From Planctomycetaceae bacterium (GTDB taxonomy: Bacteria; Planctomycetota; Planctomycetia; Planctomycetales; Planctomycetaceae), in contig WFTL01000128.1 in NCBI GenBank assembly GCA_015485495.1, positions 1 through 33,030 on the forward strand: a DNA stretch of 33,030 nt, in the 5' to 3' direction. The translations under genes were made by a program, and so were the position numbers. Positions 15,180 to 23,829 of this stretch are shown one piece after another. The notes under the pieces are model-generated. The model was not told the origin of the DNA. It was given only the letters and a program-made list of their open reading frames with translations, and searched no databases. Within the stretch, counting starts at the first letter, position 1. The number at the start of each line of letters is the position of its first letter.

Positions 15180-18100
15180 TCAGGTGTGTTCGGCCGTCAC
15201 GGGAGTCCGTTCGGTGGCGACGGGGGACGGGCAGCGAACCGGGGTCGGGGGGCGGCTGCGGATCCCCGGAAGAATGTACATCAGGCTGAACAGAGACGGT
15301 ACGAGAAACAGCGTGAAGAGGGTGGAGACCACCAGGCCGCCCAGCACCACGCTGCCCAGGCCCCGATACAGTTCGGCTCCTGCCCCGCGGCTGAACACGA
15401 GCGGCATCAGGCCGATGGTGGTCGTGATCGTCGTCATGAAGATGGGGCGAATCCGCGTCCGGACACTGTCGACGACTGCCTGCCCGGGCGGCATCCCGTG
15501 TTCTCTCATCAGGTTCAAAGCCTGGTGGACGATGAGAATGGCATTGTTCACGACCGTTCCCGTCAGAATGACGAATCCCAGCATCGTCAGAATGTCCAGG
15601 TGCTGGACCGTGAACAGTCCCGTGATCCGCAGTCCCAGAATGCCGCCGACGGCGGCCAGGGGCAAAGACACCATGATGACCAGCGGGTACACCCACGATT
15701 CGAACAGAGCGGCCATGAGCAGATAGGTGATGAGTACGGCGATCAGGAAGTTCAGCCGCAGAGCCTGCCAGGTCTGCCGCAGGCTGTCGGCGGATCCGGA
15801 CAGGCTGATGTGATAGATGCCTCCGAGTTCTCCTCGTTCCTGCAATGGCCGAACGATGTCGTTTTCGATGATCCCGATGGCCGTCGCCAGCGGGATGTCG
15901 TCCGGAGGTGCGACCCGCAGGGTGACAGCACGCTGGCGATTGATATGCCGAATGCTGTCCAGACCGGATGCCATCCGGACGGTCGCCAGAGCCGACAATG
16001 GCAGGATGTCGCCGCTGCCGGTCGCCACCGGAATCTGTTCCAGAGACAGGAACCCGCCCTGCTCGTCCCGAACCGCCAGAGTCAGGTCGATTTCATCGCC
16101 GTCCAGAACATAGGTGTCGGCCCAGGCCGATTCGATACAGGCATCGACCGTGTAGGCGATGTCGTCGGTTGTCAGTCCGGCTTCGGCCACGCGAAGTTTG
16201 TCCGGTTCCACGCGCAGTTCCGGTTTGCCTTTTTCCAGAGACGGAATGGGATAGACGCTGGCTCCGTCGATGCGTGCCAGAATGTCCTGCCGAACCGCGG
16301 CACCCAGGTCGACAAGACGGTCCAGATCGGGACCGGTGATGTGGACTTCGATGGAGCGGGCGGATTCTCCCCAGCCGTTCTGAAACAGTCCCGACTGGCT
16401 GACATAGCACTGGATTCCCGGGATGACCTCGGAAGCCGCCCGCAGCCAGTCGACCAGTTCCCGGGCCCGGGCCGGGTCTTCCGCTTTGACGCTGATGTAT
16501 CCGCGGCCTGCCGATGCTCCAAAGGTGTAGTCGACGATCCGGGGGGGATCTGAGGTTTCGTGCAGGGAACTTTCTTCGTCTGCCTTTTCAGACAGCCCGG
16601 TCACCGGAAGCAGCGGGCGGATCTGCTGGTAGAACCGATCGGCGATCGTCTGCATCTGAGTAACGTTGTATCCCGGGGGCGGAACGAGCCGGGCGCGGAC
16701 GGAGTTGCGATTGCCGCCCGGCAGATATTCCACCGGCGGGATGAGCAACCATGCGAGAACAGAACCGCCTCCCACAAACACCAGGACACTCAGAAGCTGC
16801 CGCTGGACCGATGCCTGGATGAATTCATTGAGACGGACGATGCCGGCGGCGGTCCATCGGGCCATGTGGTCGGCCGGTACGAGAAAACGGGAGACGATGG
16901 AGCGGGCGCGGCCGGGCCCGACCGCTTCTGTCGGGCTGCGCAGCAGCCGGGCGGCGGCCGTGGGAATGACGATCACCGAGACCAGCAGAGACAGCCCGAC
17001 TCCGCAGCTGATGGCCAGAGCGATGTCGCGGAACAGTTGTCCGGCTTCTTCGCGGACAAACAGAATGGGGACGAACACGGCCAGTGTCGTCAGCGTGGAT
17101 GCCAGAGTGGCGCCCCAGACATCCAGCGTGCCCCGCCGGGCCGCGTCAGCGGGGCGAAGTCCCTGCTGGTGGTATCGGTAGATGTTTTCCAGGACAACCA
17201 CCGCATTGTCGACCAGCATGCCGATGGCGAAACTCATGCCCGCCAGGCTGACCACATTGAGTGATCGGTCCAGAAGACGCAGACACAGAAACGTCCCCAC
17301 GATGCTCACAGGAATCGCGGTGCCCACGATCAGCGTGGATCGGCCGCTGCGGAGAAACAGCAGCAGCACCAGCGTTGTCAGAATCGCTCCCAGAATCATG
17401 TTCTGCTGCACCGAACGAATGGATGCGTGGACGTATTCCGTGTCGTCGTACGACTGATGCAGCAGCAGACCCCGCTGTTTCAGAATCCCGCTGTTCATGG
17501 CGCGGACGGCTTCCCGGACTCCCGCCATGACGTCCAGCAGATTCGAGCCGGCTTCCTTGATGACCCTCAGCCGCAGGCAGCGTGTGGCGAAATGGCTGGC
17601 CGCCGTATCGCGTGCCGACCGGCGAACCAGAGTCACTCTGGCGACGTCGCCGATGGTCACCGGGGTCCCGTCCACAACCGTCAGCACTTCCTGTTCGACC
17701 TGTTCGGGACTCGTGTAGCGGCCCAGAATCCGCACGTCGAACCGGCGTTTCCCTTCGTTCATCTGACCGGCCGGCAGATCGTGATTCCGCGCCCGCAGAA
17801 CGTCCCGGACATCGGACAGAGTGAGTCGCAGGACGGCGAGCCGTGAGGGGTCGACCGTCACGCGCATCTCGTCTTCCTGAGCGCCCCAGACCCACACCCG
17901 GGCCACGCCTTCCACCCGTCCGAGTGCCGCGGCGATGTCGTCTTCGGCGAATCGGGAATGACGGACGATGTCCAGGTCGTCCGGCAGCAGTGAACCCAGT
18001 TCGGGAATGTCCCGGCTGCGCTGAATGAGTTCCTGCAGCAGCAGTGTGGGAGGCGACAGGGCGGCAAGCTGCGCGATGAGCTGTTCGTGCTGCGGATGCC

Positions 18101-18572
18101 GCCGGGCGAAATCCGCCAGTTCGGAAGCGTCCGGCGGTCGGGGAATCAGGTTGAATGTGGCGATGGCGCTCGCATCGTCGGCTCCGGAAAAAATCGTTGG
18201 TTCCAGAGCCGTTTCCGGATAACGGGCCACCTGCTGCAGCCGGGAACTGACCCGGACCAGGGCGTCGTTCATATCGGTGCTGATGTCGAAATTCAGTTCG
18301 ACACGGCCGCGGGAACTGGAACTGCTGCTGGTGATTTCCTTCATTCCGGGAATGGCATTCAGATGCCGTTCCTGTTCGTAGATGATTTCCCGTTCCACTT
18401 CCTCCGGGCCGGCTCCCGGCCACATGGTGGAAATGCTGAGCCACTGTTTTTCGACTTTCGGTGTCAGTTCCACCGGCATGTCGACGACGGCCAGAATCCC
18501 GAACAGCACCAGCAGCAGGACGGCCGTGGCGACTTTGACCGGATTGTTGATGAATGACGTGATCAGGTGCAC
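15180..18572 (-). CDS. RND efflux transporter permease (AcrB/HAE-like)
   Basis: This 1130-residue permease has the full RND plan: an N-terminal TM helix (F-I-N-N-P-V-K-V), a large periplasmic loop, TM2-6, the internal-duplicate helix near residue 590, a second loop and TM8-12. The TM4 motif near residue 452 is G-M-L-V-D-N-A-V-V-V-L-E-N, so the second Asp of AcrB's D407-D408 pair is Asn. The TM10 position that is Lys940 in AcrB is not Lys here (T-V-V-N-N-A-I-L-I). That pattern is also known to me from other RND subgroups. There is an extra Leu/Pro-rich insertion at about residues 145-205. The start is a GTG at 18572 with no clear Shine-Dalgarno. No membrane-fusion adaptor or TolC-like gene is adjacent. 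Confidence 0.9.
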   Translation of the reverse strand: MHLITSFINNPVKVATAVLLLVLFGILAVVDMPVELTPKVEKQWLSISTMWPGAGPEEVEREIIYEQERHLNAIPGMKEITSSSSSSRGRVELNFDISTDMNDALVRVSSRLQQVARYPETALEPTIFSGADDASAIATFNLIPRPPDASELADFARRHPQHEQLIAQLAALSPPTLLLQELIQRSRDIPELGSLLPDDLDIVRHSRFAEDDIAAALGRVEGVARVWVWGAQEDEMRVTVDPSRLAVLRLTLSDVRDVLRARNHDLPAGQMNEGKRRFDVRILGRYTSPEQVEQEVLTVVDGTPVTIGDVARVTLVRRSARDTAASHFATRCLRLRVIKEAGSNLLDVMAGVREAVRAMNSGILKQRGLLLHQSYDDTEYVHASIRSVQQNMILGAILTTLVLLLFLRSGRSTLIVGTAIPVSIVGTFLCLRLLDRSLNVVSLAGMSFAIGMLVDNAVVVLENIYRYHQQGLRPADAARRGTLDVWGATLASTLTTLAVFVPILFVREEAGQLFRDIALAISCGVGLSLLVSVIVIPTAAARLLRSPTEAVGPGRARSIVSRFLVPADHMARWTAAGIVRLNEFIQASVQRQLLSVLVFVGGGSVLAWLLIPPVEYLPGGNRNSVRARLVPPPGYNVTQMQTIADRFYQQIRPLLPVTGLSEKADEESSLHETSDPPRIVDYTFGASAGRGYISVKAEDPARARELVDWLRAASEVIPGIQCYVSQSGLFQNGWGESARSIEVHITGPDLDRLVDLGAAVRQDILARIDGASVYPIPSLEKGKPELRVEPDKLRVAEAGLTTDDIAYTVDACIESAWADTYVLDGDEIDLTLAVRDEQGGFLSLEQIPVATGSGDILPLSALATVRMASGLDSIRHINRQRAVTLRVAPPDDIPLATAIGIIENDIVRPLQERGELGGIYHISLSGSADSLRQTWQALRLNFLIAVLITYLLMAALFESWVYPLVIMVSLPLAAVGGILGLRITGLFTVQHLDILTMLGFVILTGTVVNNAILIVHQALNLMREHGMPPGQAVVDSVRTRIRPIFMTTITTTIGLMPLVFSRGAGAELYRGLGSVVLGGLVVSTLFTLFLVPSLFSLMYILPGIRSRPPTPVRCPSPVATERTPVTAEHT

Positions 18573-18719
18573 GGGAAGGAACCGGTGAGACAGACGGAAA
18601 CAGTGCGGACACCAGCCGGCGGTGTCCGACGGTGACGTGCCGGATTCCGCCGCGGCGCAGAGGACATGGCCGGGCCCGTTCGGGAGCCGTCTGGTGCGGA
18701 CCTCGGCCGCGAAGACCGT

Positions 18720-19739
18720 CTATTCCACCGAGGAAACAGATTCAATGCCATCCAGCAGCATGGGAAAGGCGTTCATCCGGTCCGACTTTCCGAAGGCGAA
18801 CAGGCTGTCGCCGTTTTCGATCACCAGATCGGCCGGAGGCGGAAAATGGGTGTCTCCCGATGCTTTGCACACGCCCAGCAGGATGATGCCGAAGTCCCGA
18901 AGCGGTGTTTCGCTGATCTTCTGACCCACCAGCGGCGAATGTTCCGGAACCTGAACGTCGGCGATTTCCCATTCCACGCCGTGTGCTTCCGAGACTTCCA
19001 CGAAGTTCTCGATGCTGGGAGACAGCATGAACCGGGCCATCCGGATCGCTCCTGACGACAGTGGATTGATCACCCGCGTGGCACCGGCCCGCAGCATCTT
19101 TTCGGCAGCGCGGTCGTCGCTGCCGCGGGCCACGATCTGCAGGTCCGGAGCCAGCAGCCGGGCGGACAGCACCACGTACAGATTGTCCGCATCCGTGGGC
19201 AGCACGGTGGTCAGTCCGCGGGCTCGTTCAATCCCGGCCTGCTTCAGAACTTCGTCCTGAGTCGCATCGCCCTCCACGAACAGCCAGTGGTCGGCCTTCA
19301 TTTCTTCGGTCATCAGTCCCGCATTTTCATCGACGATGACGAACGGCTGCTGTCGCCGCTGCAGGTAGTCGCACAGCGTGGCGCCCATTCGTCCGTATCC
19401 GCAGATGATGAAGTGATCGGAAAGCTGATCGATGGCCCTGTTCATACGCCGTTTCTCCATGAGCCGTTTCAGGTCGCCGCTGACCAGAATCTGGCCGAAC
19501 TGAAAGGCTGTGAATGTGAATACCCCCAGCCCGCCGGTCAGATACAGGATGACGAAAATCTTGGTTCCGGTGGTCAAAGGCTGCGGCTCGCGGCTGCCCA
19601 CGGTGGTCAGCAGGACAACGGCCTGGTAGAGGCTGTCCAGGTGCGGCTGTCCGGTCAGCAGATGCACCCCCACGGCTCCGATGAGCAGCATGGCCAGCAG
19701 CAGCAGCGGAATCTGAATGAGACTTCTCATTGAATTCAT
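18720..19739 (-). CDS. Two-TM, RCK-domain potassium-channel-like protein
   Basis: This 339-residue protein has the plan of an MthK-type channel subunit: TM1 (about residues 9-27), pore loop (35-55), TM2 (58-82), an RCK/TrkA-N domain with G-Y-G-R-M-G (about 114-230) and a TrkA-C domain (about 250-335). The filter region reads T-T-V-G-S-R-E (residues 45-51) where canonical channels have TVGYG or TVGFG, so ion selectivity is uncertain. The Rossmann motif and the acidic residue after strand 2 (V-I-V-D-E) suggest NAD(H) or nucleotide binding. No Shine-Dalgarno is visible. A TAGACT box six bases before the ATG suggests a leaderless message. It is divergent from the ThuA-like gene. Confidence 0.85.
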   Translation of the reverse strand: MNSMRSLIQIPLLLLAMLLIGAVGVHLLTGQPHLDSLYQAVVLLTTVGSREPQPLTTGTKIFVILYLTGGLGVFTFTAFQFGQILVSGDLKRLMEKRRMNRAIDQLSDHFIICGYGRMGATLCDYLQRRQQPFVIVDENAGLMTEEMKADHWLFVEGDATQDEVLKQAGIERARGLTTVLPTDADNLYVVLSARLLAPDLQIVARGSDDRAAEKMLRAGATRVINPLSSGAIRMARFMLSPSIENFVEVSEAHGVEWEIADVQVPEHSPLVGQKISETPLRDFGIILLGVCKASGDTHFPPPADLVIENGDSLFAFGKSDRMNAFPMLLDGIESVSSVE

Positions 19740-19745
19740 TGAAGA

Positions 19746-19751
19746 AGTCTA
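19746..19751 (-). promoter_or_regulatory. -10-like box directly before the channel gene
   Basis: On the minus strand TAGACT (four of six matches to TATAAT) is followed by six bases and then the ATG at 19739. Transcription would begin at or next to the A of the ATG, giving a leaderless mRNA. This agrees with the missing Shine-Dalgarno. No good -35 box is seen, so support is partial. Confidence 0.35.
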
Positions 19752-19826
19752 GCAGCCGCCGTGCGGTGCGTGCAGTCAGGATGCGTCATCCGTTCAGAGC
19801 GGGCACGGACGGGATCGTTCCCTCCG

Positions 19827-19848
19827 CGGCCGGCGCCGGAGCCGGCCG
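19827..19848. other. GC-only hairpin in the divergent gap
   Basis: CGGCCGGC (19827-19834) pairs perfectly with GCCGGCCG (19841-19848) across a 6-base loop. It abuts the -35 box of the candidate ThuA promoter, so it may be an operator rather than an RNA structure. Short GC repeats also arise by chance at this GC content. Confidence 0.3.
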
Positions 19849-19849
19849 G

Positions 19850-19879
19850 TTGACGGTCCCTGTGCCGGGCTGTCATGAT
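19850..19879 (+). promoter_or_regulatory. Candidate sigma-70 promoter of the ThuA-like gene
   Basis: TTGACG (19850-19855) is followed after 18 bases by CATGAT (19874-19879). These match the consensus at five of six and four of six positions. The spacing is acceptable, and the -10 lies 62 bases upstream of the gene start at 19942. Confidence 0.4.
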
Positions 19880-19941
19880 GATTCCCGGCCGGTGTTCCGC
19901 GTGCCGCTTCCTGTGTACCGGTCAGCAGACCCCCCGAAACA

Positions 19942-20994
19942 ATGAAGGTCATGATGCAAGGACGAATTCTGCTGCTGTGTGTGATGATCGGTGCGTCCAC
20001 CGGTCTGATCGGCCGCTCCGGTGCCCTGGCCGGCCTGCCGGCGGATCGTCTGGAACTGCAGCCGCCGCAGCCGAACGATGACACCCGCCATGTGGTGCTC
20101 ATTGCCGGCGACGAAGAATACCGGTCTGAAGAAACCATGCCGATGCTGGCACGACTGCTGAGCGGAAAACACAACTGCCGCTGCACCGTGCTGTTTTCGT
20201 TCGGACCGGATGGAGCCGCCTGGATCGATCCGAACAACCAGCGGGGAATGCGGGGGCTGGATGCTCTGGATTCAGCCGATCTGATGATCATCGGGACCCG
20301 CTTTCGGCGGCCGAATGCCCAGCAGGCGGCGCACATCACCAGGTACCTGAACGCCGGGAAGCCGGTGATCGGTATCCGGACGGCCACGCATGCGTTCGCC
20401 GGAAAGGGAGACTTCGGGGGCATTCCGTATTCGGAATTCGGACTGCGGATTCTGGGAGAAACCTGGGTGAGTCATCACGGGCGTCACAAAAAAGAAGGTG
20501 CGCGCGGGGTGATTGTTCCGGAAGCCGCCGGCCATCCGATTCTGCGAGGTGTTCAGGATGTGTTTGCGCAGAGCGATGTGTATGGCGTCGTTCATCTGAC
20601 CGAAAAAGATGAGATCCTTCTGCGGGGCGCCGTGACACGGTCTCTGGATCCCGATTCGGACATTCTGGCGGACGATCCGCGGAACGATCCGATGCAGCCA
20701 TTCGCCTGGCTGCACACGTACACGACACCGGACGGCAGCGGCACCGGCCAGGCGTTCTGCACAACAGCCGGAGCGTCCGTGGACTTTCAGTCTGCTGATC
20801 TGCGCCGGCTGATCGTCAATGCCGTGTATTTTCTGCTGAAGCGCCAGGTACCGGCTGAAGCCGATGTGCGGCTGACCGATCCCTGGAAACCGCGTTTCTA
20901 TGGGTTCATCAACGATCCTTCGTACTGGGCCCGTGTCGGCCTGACGCCGGCCGATTTCGTTCCGGGAAGCTGGCCCGATATCCCGGATCCGTAG
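19942..20994 (+). CDS. Secreted ThuA-like (trehalose-utilisation) domain protein
   Basis: This 350-residue protein has a signal peptide (hydrophobic 'ILLLCVMIGASTGLIG'). The mature part has a ThuA/class-I-amidotransferase-like fold. 'HVVLIAGDEEYRSEETMPML' opens the domain. 'DLMIIGTRFRRPNAQQAAHITRYLNAG' and 'PVIGIRTATHAF' follow. 'PFAWLHTYTTPDGSGTGQAFCTT' and 'DLRRLIVNAVYFLL' close it. Planctomycete homologues are common; a role in sugar metabolism is assumed, not proven. Starts at 19942, 19951 and 19954 are all in frame. AAGG lies five bases before 19954, so the true start may be there; the signal peptide is intact either way. The MFS gene follows after 123 bases. Confidence 0.82.
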   Translation: MKVMMQGRILLLCVMIGASTGLIGRSGALAGLPADRLELQPPQPNDDTRHVVLIAGDEEYRSEETMPMLARLLSGKHNCRCTVLFSFGPDGAAWIDPNNQRGMRGLDALDSADLMIIGTRFRRPNAQQAAHITRYLNAGKPVIGIRTATHAFAGKGDFGGIPYSEFGLRILGETWVSHHGRHKKEGARGVIVPEAAGHPILRGVQDVFAQSDVYGVVHLTEKDEILLRGAVTRSLDPDSDILADDPRNDPMQPFAWLHTYTTPDGSGTGQAFCTTAGASVDFQSADLRRLIVNAVYFLLKRQVPAEADVRLTDPWKPRFYGFINDPSYWARVGLTPADFVPGSWPDIPDP

Positions 20995-21076
20995 GCCGGG
21001 GCTGCTCTGCCGGTTTCGTGCCGAAAATCCTGTTTCGCCACCCGGCGGAGATTTCGACAGACAGCAGACCGTTGTG

Positions 21077-21096
21077 CCTGACCGGATCCGGTCAGG
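21077..21096. promoter_or_regulatory. 20-base perfect palindrome before the MFS gene
   Basis: CCTGACCGGA (21077-21086) is followed directly by its exact reverse complement (21087-21096). There is no spacer, so as RNA it would need a strained loop; as DNA it is an ideal site for a symmetric dimer. It ends 21 bases before the ATG at 21118, overlapping the leader, a repressor-like position. No regulator gene of a matching kind is adjacent. Confidence 0.5.
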
Positions 21097-21117
21097 GGGC
21101 ATTCGCAGGACGCATCG

Positions 21118-22401
21118 ATGCAGGATTCCGGTCAGGTCAGTGATGCGGATACAGGGGGGCCGTCGTTTTTCTGGTCCGCCGGCTGGTTCGCCACGGTGCT
21201 TTCGGCCTACTACATCATACGCCCCGTCAGGGACGCTCTGGGCAGCATGGAAGGAGCGTCCCGGCTGCGGTACTTTTTTGCCGCCGTGTTTCTGGTCATG
21301 CTGCTGGCCGTCCCTGCTTACGGATGGCTGGTGACGCGCTTCGATCGGCGACGTCTGGTCCCGGTTGTGTACCGGTTTCTGGAGCTGAATCTGATCGGTT
21401 TCAGTGCCGCCCTGCGTCTGCCCGAACACATCGTGGCCCGACTGGTGGCGCCGGTGTTTTTCGTCTGGGTGTCGGTCTATGTGCTGTTTCTGACGTCTCT
21501 GTTCTGGAGCGTCATGGCGGACATGTTCAGCCGCGAACGGGGACGGGCGGTATTCGGACGGATATCCGGCTGCGGGACGGCAGGAGCCATTGCGGCATCG
21601 CTGACGACGGGGGTTCTGGCATCGCGCGTCGGGCCGGCCTTCATGCTGCTGGGGGCCGCCGGACTGATGGAAACCGGTCTGTTCTGTTTCCGGCGTCTGG
21701 ACAGAGGCCGCCGGACAGGACCGCATGGTTCGGCCGTCCAGGCGGACAGAAACGATCCGGTGCCGTCGGTCGGCCGCAGTCTGTTCGAAGGTTTCGCGCA
21801 GATCGTGTCGTCACCCTGTCTGGCGGGGATTCTGCTATACACGTTCACAACAGTCTTCTGCAGCACATCGCTTTACATGCAGCAGGCGGATATGGTGCGG
21901 GCTGCCTGGCCGGATGCCGCCGCACGGACGGAAATTTTCGCCCGACTGGATCTTGGCACGCTGCTGCTGACCGCAGCGCTGCAGCTGACCGCAGCCGGTT
22001 TCGTGTTGCGGCGCAGCGTGTCGGCGGCTTTGTGTCTGCTGCCCGGAATCTATGTCGTGGGCTTTCCTCTGATAGCGATGAACCCGACGATTTCCGTTCT
22101 GCTGGCTACCGTGGTTCTGAGCCGATCGGCGACGTACGGCTTTTCCGTACCGGCCATCGGCGTGCTGTACACGACGGTCAGTCGGGCTGAGAAATACAAG
22201 GCGAAAAGCGTCATCGATACGATGGTGGTGCGGGGCGGAGACGCCCTGACATCATGGACGATGACCGCACTGCGCTCGTCCGGAATCGCGTCGGCTTCGC
22301 TTCTGAAAATTCCCGTGGCGGCCGCTGTCGGCGGAATCGTGCTTGGCGGTTTTCTGGGCCGGCGCGCTGCCCGTTCGCGGTCTACTCACAGTGAAACCTG
22401 A
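21118..22401 (+). CDS. MFS transporter related to NTP/NDP (Tlc-type) translocases
   Basis: This 427-residue protein has roughly ten to twelve hydrophobic helices. The first carries Y-Y-I-I-R-P-V-R-D-A-L-G, resembling the opening motif of the ATP:ADP antiporter/Npt-like branch. Further family-like segments are 'FFVWVSVYVLFLTSLFWSVMADMFS', 'FGRISGCGTAGAIAASLTTG' and the late helix with 'KYKAKSVIDTMVVRGGDALTSW'. In free-living planctomycetes such proteins are probably not ATP thieves; their substrate is unknown. The ATG at 21118 has AGGA eight bases upstream. A palindrome just before it suggests its own control. It converges on the DUF1501 gene with a 63-base gap. Confidence 0.8.
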   Translation: MQDSGQVSDADTGGPSFFWSAGWFATVLSAYYIIRPVRDALGSMEGASRLRYFFAAVFLVMLLAVPAYGWLVTRFDRRRLVPVVYRFLELNLIGFSAALRLPEHIVARLVAPVFFVWVSVYVLFLTSLFWSVMADMFSRERGRAVFGRISGCGTAGAIAASLTTGVLASRVGPAFMLLGAAGLMETGLFCFRRLDRGRRTGPHGSAVQADRNDPVPSVGRSLFEGFAQIVSSPCLAGILLYTFTTVFCSTSLYMQQADMVRAAWPDAAARTEIFARLDLGTLLLTAALQLTAAGFVLRRSVSAALCLLPGIYVVGFPLIAMNPTISVLLATVVLSRSATYGFSVPAIGVLYTTVSRAEKYKAKSVIDTMVVRGGDALTSWTMTALRSSGIASASLLKIPVAAAVGGIVLGGFLGRRAARSRSTHSET

Positions 22402-22464
22402 CAGGAAACTGCGGGGCCGCGGCCAGGCACAACGCTGCTGCAAAACAGGTGTCAGGCCGGCTGT

Positions 22465-23829
22465 TCAGGCGACGATGTCGTGGACCACTTCACCGTGAAC
22501 GTTGGTCAGTCGGAAATCACGGCCGCCATACCGGTACACCAGCCGTGTATGGTCGAATCCCAGCAGGTGCAGAATCGTGGCGTGCAGATCGTGCAGATGG
22601 ACTTCTTCGGACACCGCCCGGTATCCGAGTTCGTCGGTGCGGCCGTATGTCAGACCGGACCGGACGCCTCCGCCGGCCAGCCAGGCTGTGAAGCCTTCCG
22701 CATTGTGGTCGCGGCCGATGGTTTCTTTGCCTTCCAGAACCTGGGTTTCGGGAGTGCGTCCGAATTCGCCGGTCCACAGGACCAGGGTGTCTTCCAGCAG
22801 CCCCCGCTGGTCCAGGTCGGTCAGCAGGGCCGCGATCGGCTGATCGACCTGAGCGGCTTTGTTTGCGAATCGGTCCAGCCCGCTGTGATGGTCCCAGCCA
22901 TTGCAGGTCAGTTCCACGAAGCGGACTCCCGCTTCCACCAGACGGCGGGCCAGCAGACACTGGCGGGCGAAATCGTCGGTGGCTTTGCCATCCACGCCGT
23001 AAGCGGTCAGGGTGGCCTGGGTTTCCTGGCTGAGGTCCAGGACCTGAGGGACGGCATCCTGCATCCGGTCGGCCAGATCCAGAGATTCCATGACGCCCTG
23101 AACCTGGTTCGTCTGGGGCATCAGTCGGCGGTTGAGCTGCTGAGTCAGACGGAGCGTTTCTTTCGATGTCGCGCCCGTCAGTCCGTGCTGCGGGCTGAGA
23201 TTGCTGATGGCTGCCTTCGTGATGGGCTGGCCTTCCCAGCCCAGACGCGTTGCCTGGTACGTACTCGGCAGAAACGCACTGCCGTAGTTGGCCGGCCCGC
23301 CGAAAGTCCGCGTGGGTTTGATGGTGAAGAATCCGGGAAGGTTCTGGTTTTCCGTTCCCAGAGCATACAGGACCCACGAACCGAGTGACGGACGCACGAA
23401 CTGGAATTCTCCCGTGTGCAGCATGGGGACGGCGATCGGGTGAGCACGACTGGGAGCCGACATGGCGTTCAGAAGACACAGATGGTCCACCTGACCGGCC
23501 AGGTGCGGAAAGGCATCGGACACCCACATGCCGCACTCTCCGTGCTGACGGAAGCGGGCCAGCGGGGCCAGCAGGGTTCCCTTTTTCAGTCCCTTTTTGC
23601 CTCCGGCCGCCCTGAGTCGGGGCTTGTAATCGAACGATTCGAACTGCGAGGGACCTCCGGCCATGAACAGAAAAATGACGCGTTTCGCCCGAGGTGCGAA
23701 ATGAGGGCTCCGGGGGGCCAGCAGGCCGGCGGAAGCCTCTACCGGAGCCAGTCCGCTGACGGTCAGAGCACCCAGACCGCAGGAGGCGCTTCGCAGCCAT
23801 CCCCGTCGTGAGATACGTGGCGGTTTCAT
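22465..23829 (-). CDS. Tat-exported DUF1501 protein
   Basis: This 454-residue protein has a twin-arginine signal (S-R-R-G-W-L-R, residues 6-12) followed by a moderately hydrophobic stretch. The body is a typical DUF1501 sulfatase/alkaline-phosphatase-like fold: 'KRVIFLFMAGGPSQFESFDYK', 'WVSDAFPHLAGQVDHLCLLNAM', 'PIAVPMLHTGEF', 'FVELTCNGWDHHSGLDRF', 'LVLWTGEFGRTPE' and 'GRDHNAEGFTAWLAGGGV'. Function is unproven; the paired PSCyt1 gene is its constant partner in planctomycetes. Its ATG overlaps the partner's stop by four bases (ATGA), and AAGGA lies eight bases before it. Tat export suggests it folds with a cofactor or metal before crossing the membrane. Confidence 0.92.
   Translation of the reverse strand: MKPPRISRRGWLRSASCGLGALTVSGLAPVEASAGLLAPRSPHFAPRAKRVIFLFMAGGPSQFESFDYKPRLRAAGGKKGLKKGTLLAPLARFRQHGECGMWVSDAFPHLAGQVDHLCLLNAMSAPSRAHPIAVPMLHTGEFQFVRPSLGSWVLYALGTENQNLPGFFTIKPTRTFGGPANYGSAFLPSTYQATRLGWEGQPITKAAISNLSPQHGLTGATSKETLRLTQQLNRRLMPQTNQVQGVMESLDLADRMQDAVPQVLDLSQETQATLTAYGVDGKATDDFARQCLLARRLVEAGVRFVELTCNGWDHHSGLDRFANKAAQVDQPIAALLTDLDQRGLLEDTLVLWTGEFGRTPETQVLEGKETIGRDHNAEGFTAWLAGGGVRSGLTYGRTDELGYRAVSEEVHLHDLHATILHLLGFDHTRLVYRYGGRDFRLTNVHGEVVHDIVA

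Noticed and set aside
14829-16553. Long plus-strand frame opposite the RND pump gene
   Set aside because: The translation is His/Gln/Arg-rich with no hydrophobic core, and the minus strand encodes a conserved permease.
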